From assembly GCA_016720805.1 (NCBI GenBank), contig JADKJZ010000009.1, positions 1 through 64,000 of the forward strand: a stretch of 64,000 bases of DNA. Direction: 5' to 3'. A model generated the notes under the pieces. It was given only the letters and a program-made list of their open reading frames with translations, made no database searches and was not told the DNA's origin. Both the position numbers and the translations under genes were made by a program. Origin of the DNA: Gemmatimonadota bacterium. GTDB taxonomy: Bacteria > Gemmatimonadota > Gemmatimonadetes > Gemmatimonadales > GWC2-71-9. Positions 61,939 to 64,000 of this stretch are shown here, piece after piece; the stretch's first letter is position 1; every line of letters starts with the position of its first letter.

Positions 61939-63542
61939 CAGTCGGGTCCCAGCGGCGGTTGGCCGCGCCGTTGCCGCTTCGCCTGGGCCATGCGCGTCTC
62001 CCGCTCGGCGCGCTCCATCGCGGAGAGCACCTGCTCGGCGTCGGCCTTGCTCATGCCGCCAGGCGTGGGCGGCGCTTGTTGCGGTTGCTGGGGCTTCGGC
62101 GGTGGCTTCTTGGAGTCGCCCCCACCGCCGCTCTGGGGCGGTGGCGGCGGCGGCATCAAGCGCCGCGCCAGCTCGTAGTTGAACTTTGCATCGGCGTCAC
62201 CGGGCGCGAGCTGCAAGGCGGACTGCAACTGCCGGCTCGCGGCGACGAGCAGTGAATCACGGCCCTTGGTCTCGCGGCGGGCACGCGTCAGGTACGCCGT
62301 TCCGAGGTTGTAGAGCGCCCGCCGTCGAAGATCGGGATCGAGCGAGAGCGAGGCTCGCTGCAACGCGTCTTGCGCCGCGACCATGTCGCCCGCCACGAGC
62401 GCCGCCGTGCCGGCATTGAACCACGCCGAGTCGGTCCCGAGTCGCTTTGCCTCGGCGGTGAATGCTTCGCGCGCCTTCGCCGTATCGCCACGCTGCAACA
62501 ATCGACCACCTGCCGACGGGCGCTGGGCGCTTGCGCTGCCGACGGCCACGGCGAGCAGCACTCCGACGAGCGCCGCACTGCGCCGGGTCAACGTGTGCGC
62601 CAGGAGTCCCACCGCGGCGACCAGGGCGAAGAGCCACGCGCGCGGAATGAGGTCGTCGGCGCTGCGGTCCTCGGCGGGCGCGCGGGCGAGTCGATCGAGG
62701 ACCCGACGCACCTCGCCCGACGGATCCGGGGCATCCGCCGGGACGACGATGCCGCGCGCGCCTGCCGCGGCCGCTTTCAACAGGTCATCGCGGCGCACCG
62801 TGATCACTTCCTGGCCGTCGGCATCCTTGTGCCAGGTCCCATCCGGATCGGGGATGCGTGCACCGGTCGAGCCTCCCACCGGCACCAGGACGAGCGTGAT
62901 GCCGGCGCGTTGCAGCGATTCACCCACCGAGGTCAGTGCCTCGGCGCCCTCGAACGACTCGCCGTCGCTGAAGACCACCACCGCCTTGTCGCCTCCCTGG
63001 GTCGCGGCCTTCAAGACGTCGGCGGCCTGACTGATGGCGGCGCCGAGCCCCGAGCCCCCTTCGCTGGCAACTTCCGGATCGAGGGCATCCAGCTGGAGCG
63101 CGAGCGCACTCTGGTCGAGTGTCAGCGGCGACAGCAAATAGCCGCGCGCCGCAAAGGCGACCAGCGCGAGTCGGTCGCCTTCGAGGTCCTGGACCAATCG
63201 CCGAGCGATGCCCACCGCGCGCGTCAGCCGGTCGGGTTTGACGTCCTGCGCCAGCATCGAGCGCGAGATGTCCATCACGACCACCACGTTGAGTGCGCGC
63301 GATTCCGTGGCCTGCGAGGCCCGGCCCCATCGCGGCCCCGCGAGCCCGACGGCCGCCACCAAGGCGATCAATCCCAGCAGGAGCATCGAGTGGCGGCCCA
63401 TCGCGGCGGCCTGACGGCCGAGTTGTGCCGACCATCCCGCCGCGGCGCGAAGCCGACGCCGTCGGGCCTGCCAAGCGGCCGCCGCCACCAGCAGCACGGC
63501 GAACGGCACCACCAACAACCACCTCGGCAGTTCGAATCTCAC
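61935..63542 (-). CDS. BatB-BatC fusion: VWA domain membrane protein with TPRs
   Basis: The 535-residue protein has two N-terminal membrane helices (LLVVPFAVLLVAAAAW and LLLGLIALVAAVGLAG). The von Willebrand factor A domain carries VVVVMDISRSMLAQDV with the MIDAS DxSxS motif, then ALVAFAARGYLLSPLTLDQSAL and VVVFSDGESFEG. A third helix lies near 310, after which TPR-like repeats run (TAKAREAFTAEAKRLGTDSAWFNAGTAALVAGDMVAAQDALQRAS, ALYNLGTAYLTRARRE). A Pro/Gly-rich basic tail ends it. BatB and BatC are separate in many genomes; here they are one chain. The stop overlaps the BatD-like start. Confidence 0.85.
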   Translation of the reverse strand: MRFELPRWLLVVPFAVLLVAAAAWQARRRRLRAAAGWSAQLGRQAAAMGRHSMLLLGLIALVAAVGLAGPRWGRASQATESRALNVVVVMDISRSMLAQDVKPDRLTRAVGIARRLVQDLEGDRLALVAFAARGYLLSPLTLDQSALALQLDALDPEVASEGGSGLGAAISQAADVLKAATQGGDKAVVVFSDGESFEGAEALTSVGESLQRAGITLVLVPVGGSTGARIPDPDGTWHKDADGQEVITVRRDDLLKAAAAGARGIVVPADAPDPSGEVRRVLDRLARAPAEDRSADDLIPRAWLFALVAAVGLLAHTLTRRSAALVGVLLAVAVGSASAQRPSAGGRLLQRGDTAKAREAFTAEAKRLGTDSAWFNAGTAALVAGDMVAAQDALQRASLSLDPDLRRRALYNLGTAYLTRARRETKGRDSLLVAASRQLQSALQLAPGDADAKFNYELARRLMPPPPPPQSGGGGDSKKPPPKPQQPQQAPPTPGGMSKADAEQVLSAMERAERETRMAQAKRQRRGQPPLGPDW

Positions 63543-64000
63543 GGGACACGCACCGCGATGGTACCGCTCAACAGCAATTCGATCGCGAGGAAGGCAAGTC
63601 CGAGCGCCAGGAACGGTCGCGTGCGCTCGTCACGCCGGGTGTAGCGGACCACGTCGACGGGCGTCCGCTCGAGCTGGTCGATCTGCTTGAAGATGCGGCC
63701 CAGCGACGCGGCGTCCTTGGCGCGGAAGTACTGCCCACCGGTTTCCTTGGCGATCTCGGTGAGCAGCGCTTCGTCGATCTTGACCGGCAGCACTTCGTAG
63801 CGGAAACCGTTCAGGCCGCGCCCGGTGGGAATGCGGGCCTCGCCCTCGGTCCCGACGCCGACCGTGTAGACCTTGATGCCGAACGCCTGCGCGGTCTTCG
63901 CGGCGGTGCGGGGATCGATGATGCCACGATTGTTTTCGCCGTCGGTGAGGAGGAGGATCACCTTCTCCTTGCCGGGCAACTTGCGGAGTCGCGCCACCGC
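63539..64000 (-). CDS. BatA-like VWA protein (partial)
   Basis: The C-terminal 153 residues of a BatA-type VWA protein, cut by the right edge. LLLTDGENNRGIIDPRTAAKTAQAFGIKVYTVGVG is the end of the VWA fold, with TDGENN as the third MIDAS motif. KIDEALLTEIAKETGGQYFRAKDAASLGRIFKQIDQLE and a transmembrane helix (FLALGLAFLAIELLLSG) follow. It overlaps batB by 4 nt. The N-terminus, including the DxSxS motif, lies outside the window. Confidence 0.88.
   Translation of the reverse strand, partial: AVARLRKLPGKEKVILLLTDGENNRGIIDPRTAAKTAQAFGIKVYTVGVGTEGEARIPTGRGLNGFRYEVLPVKIDEALLTEIAKETGGQYFRAKDAASLGRIFKQIDQLERTPVDVVRYTRRDERTRPFLALGLAFLAIELLLSGTIAVRVP

Overview
The window is GC-rich, densely coded chromosome from a Gram-negative (diderm) bacterium, most likely a member of the Gemmatimonadota or a close relative. 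This assignment is inferred from gene content and style and was not searched. Pointers are lipopolysaccharide genes (LpxH-like hydrolase, RfaE2/HldE-C, LptE), several lipoboxes, a bacillithiol-type BshA, a Bat (von Willebrand A) operon, two secreted S9 peptidases and an M28 peptidase, frequent GTG/TTG starts and many 1-14 nt gene overlaps. No rRNA, tRNA, CRISPR array, prophage or insertion sequence was recognised.

Layout. 1-1700: a poorly preserved stretch, less GC-rich than the rest, with a partial secreted protein and a 5'-nucleotidase gene broken by about nine frameshifts. 1708-7609 (minus): one operon with thioesterase, HEAT-repeat/cyclophilin fusion, lipoprotein, LptE, small membrane protein, RfaE2, RNase PH and XTP pyrophosphatase. 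7627-9998: LpxH (plus), then MurI, a DUF5683-like protein and RidA (minus). 10149-20741 (minus): a large translation/secretion operon rimP-nusA-L7Ae-infB-rbfA-truB-ribF-secD-secF-tatD. 20838-22884 (minus): murA-pgeF, ended by a clear intrinsic terminator. 22980-24340 (plus): a DUF948-like protein and a zinc phospholipase C-like protein. 24337-33978 (minus): lipoprotein, serS, histidine kinase, PcrA helicase, gatC-gatA-gatB and a VC1184-type PLP enzyme. 34090-37497 (plus): Roadblock protein, mannose-1-P guanylyltransferase, GlmU-like transferase and a metallo-hydrolase. 37502-39749 (minus): Tat-exported GH29 fucosidase and PPK2. 39864-46816: two frameshifted S9 peptidases, a small secreted protein and a frameshifted EAL/HDOD protein. 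46899-52871 (minus): M28 peptidase, groES-groEL under two CIRCE operators, NlpC/P60 hydrolase and two membrane proteins. 52948-64000 (minus): bat genes, mutL, miaA, bshA, uppP, birA, coaX and ubiA in a tight head-to-tail run.

How the genes fit together. Envelope assembly dominates: LPS core and lipid A (rfaE2, lpxH, lptE), peptidoglycan (murI, murA, uppP, NlpC/P60), protein export (secDF), sugar nucleotides (manC) and lipoproteins. The translation block (rimP to truB, gatCAB, serS, miaA, rph) and repair or quality genes (pcrA, mutL, groESL, rdgB, ridA) supply housekeeping. MurA carries Asp instead of the usual catalytic Cys, which predicts intrinsic fosfomycin resistance.

Most unusual structures. 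Two intergenic arrays of 7-bp repeats are arranged as long inverted repeats, at 10033-10174 and 50839-50975. Their sequences are unrelated but the architecture is the same, and each abuts the stop codon of a minus-strand gene. Several genes also carry single-base frameshifts, often at G/C runs, with every conserved motif preserved on both sides. This points to assembly error at least as much as to gene decay.
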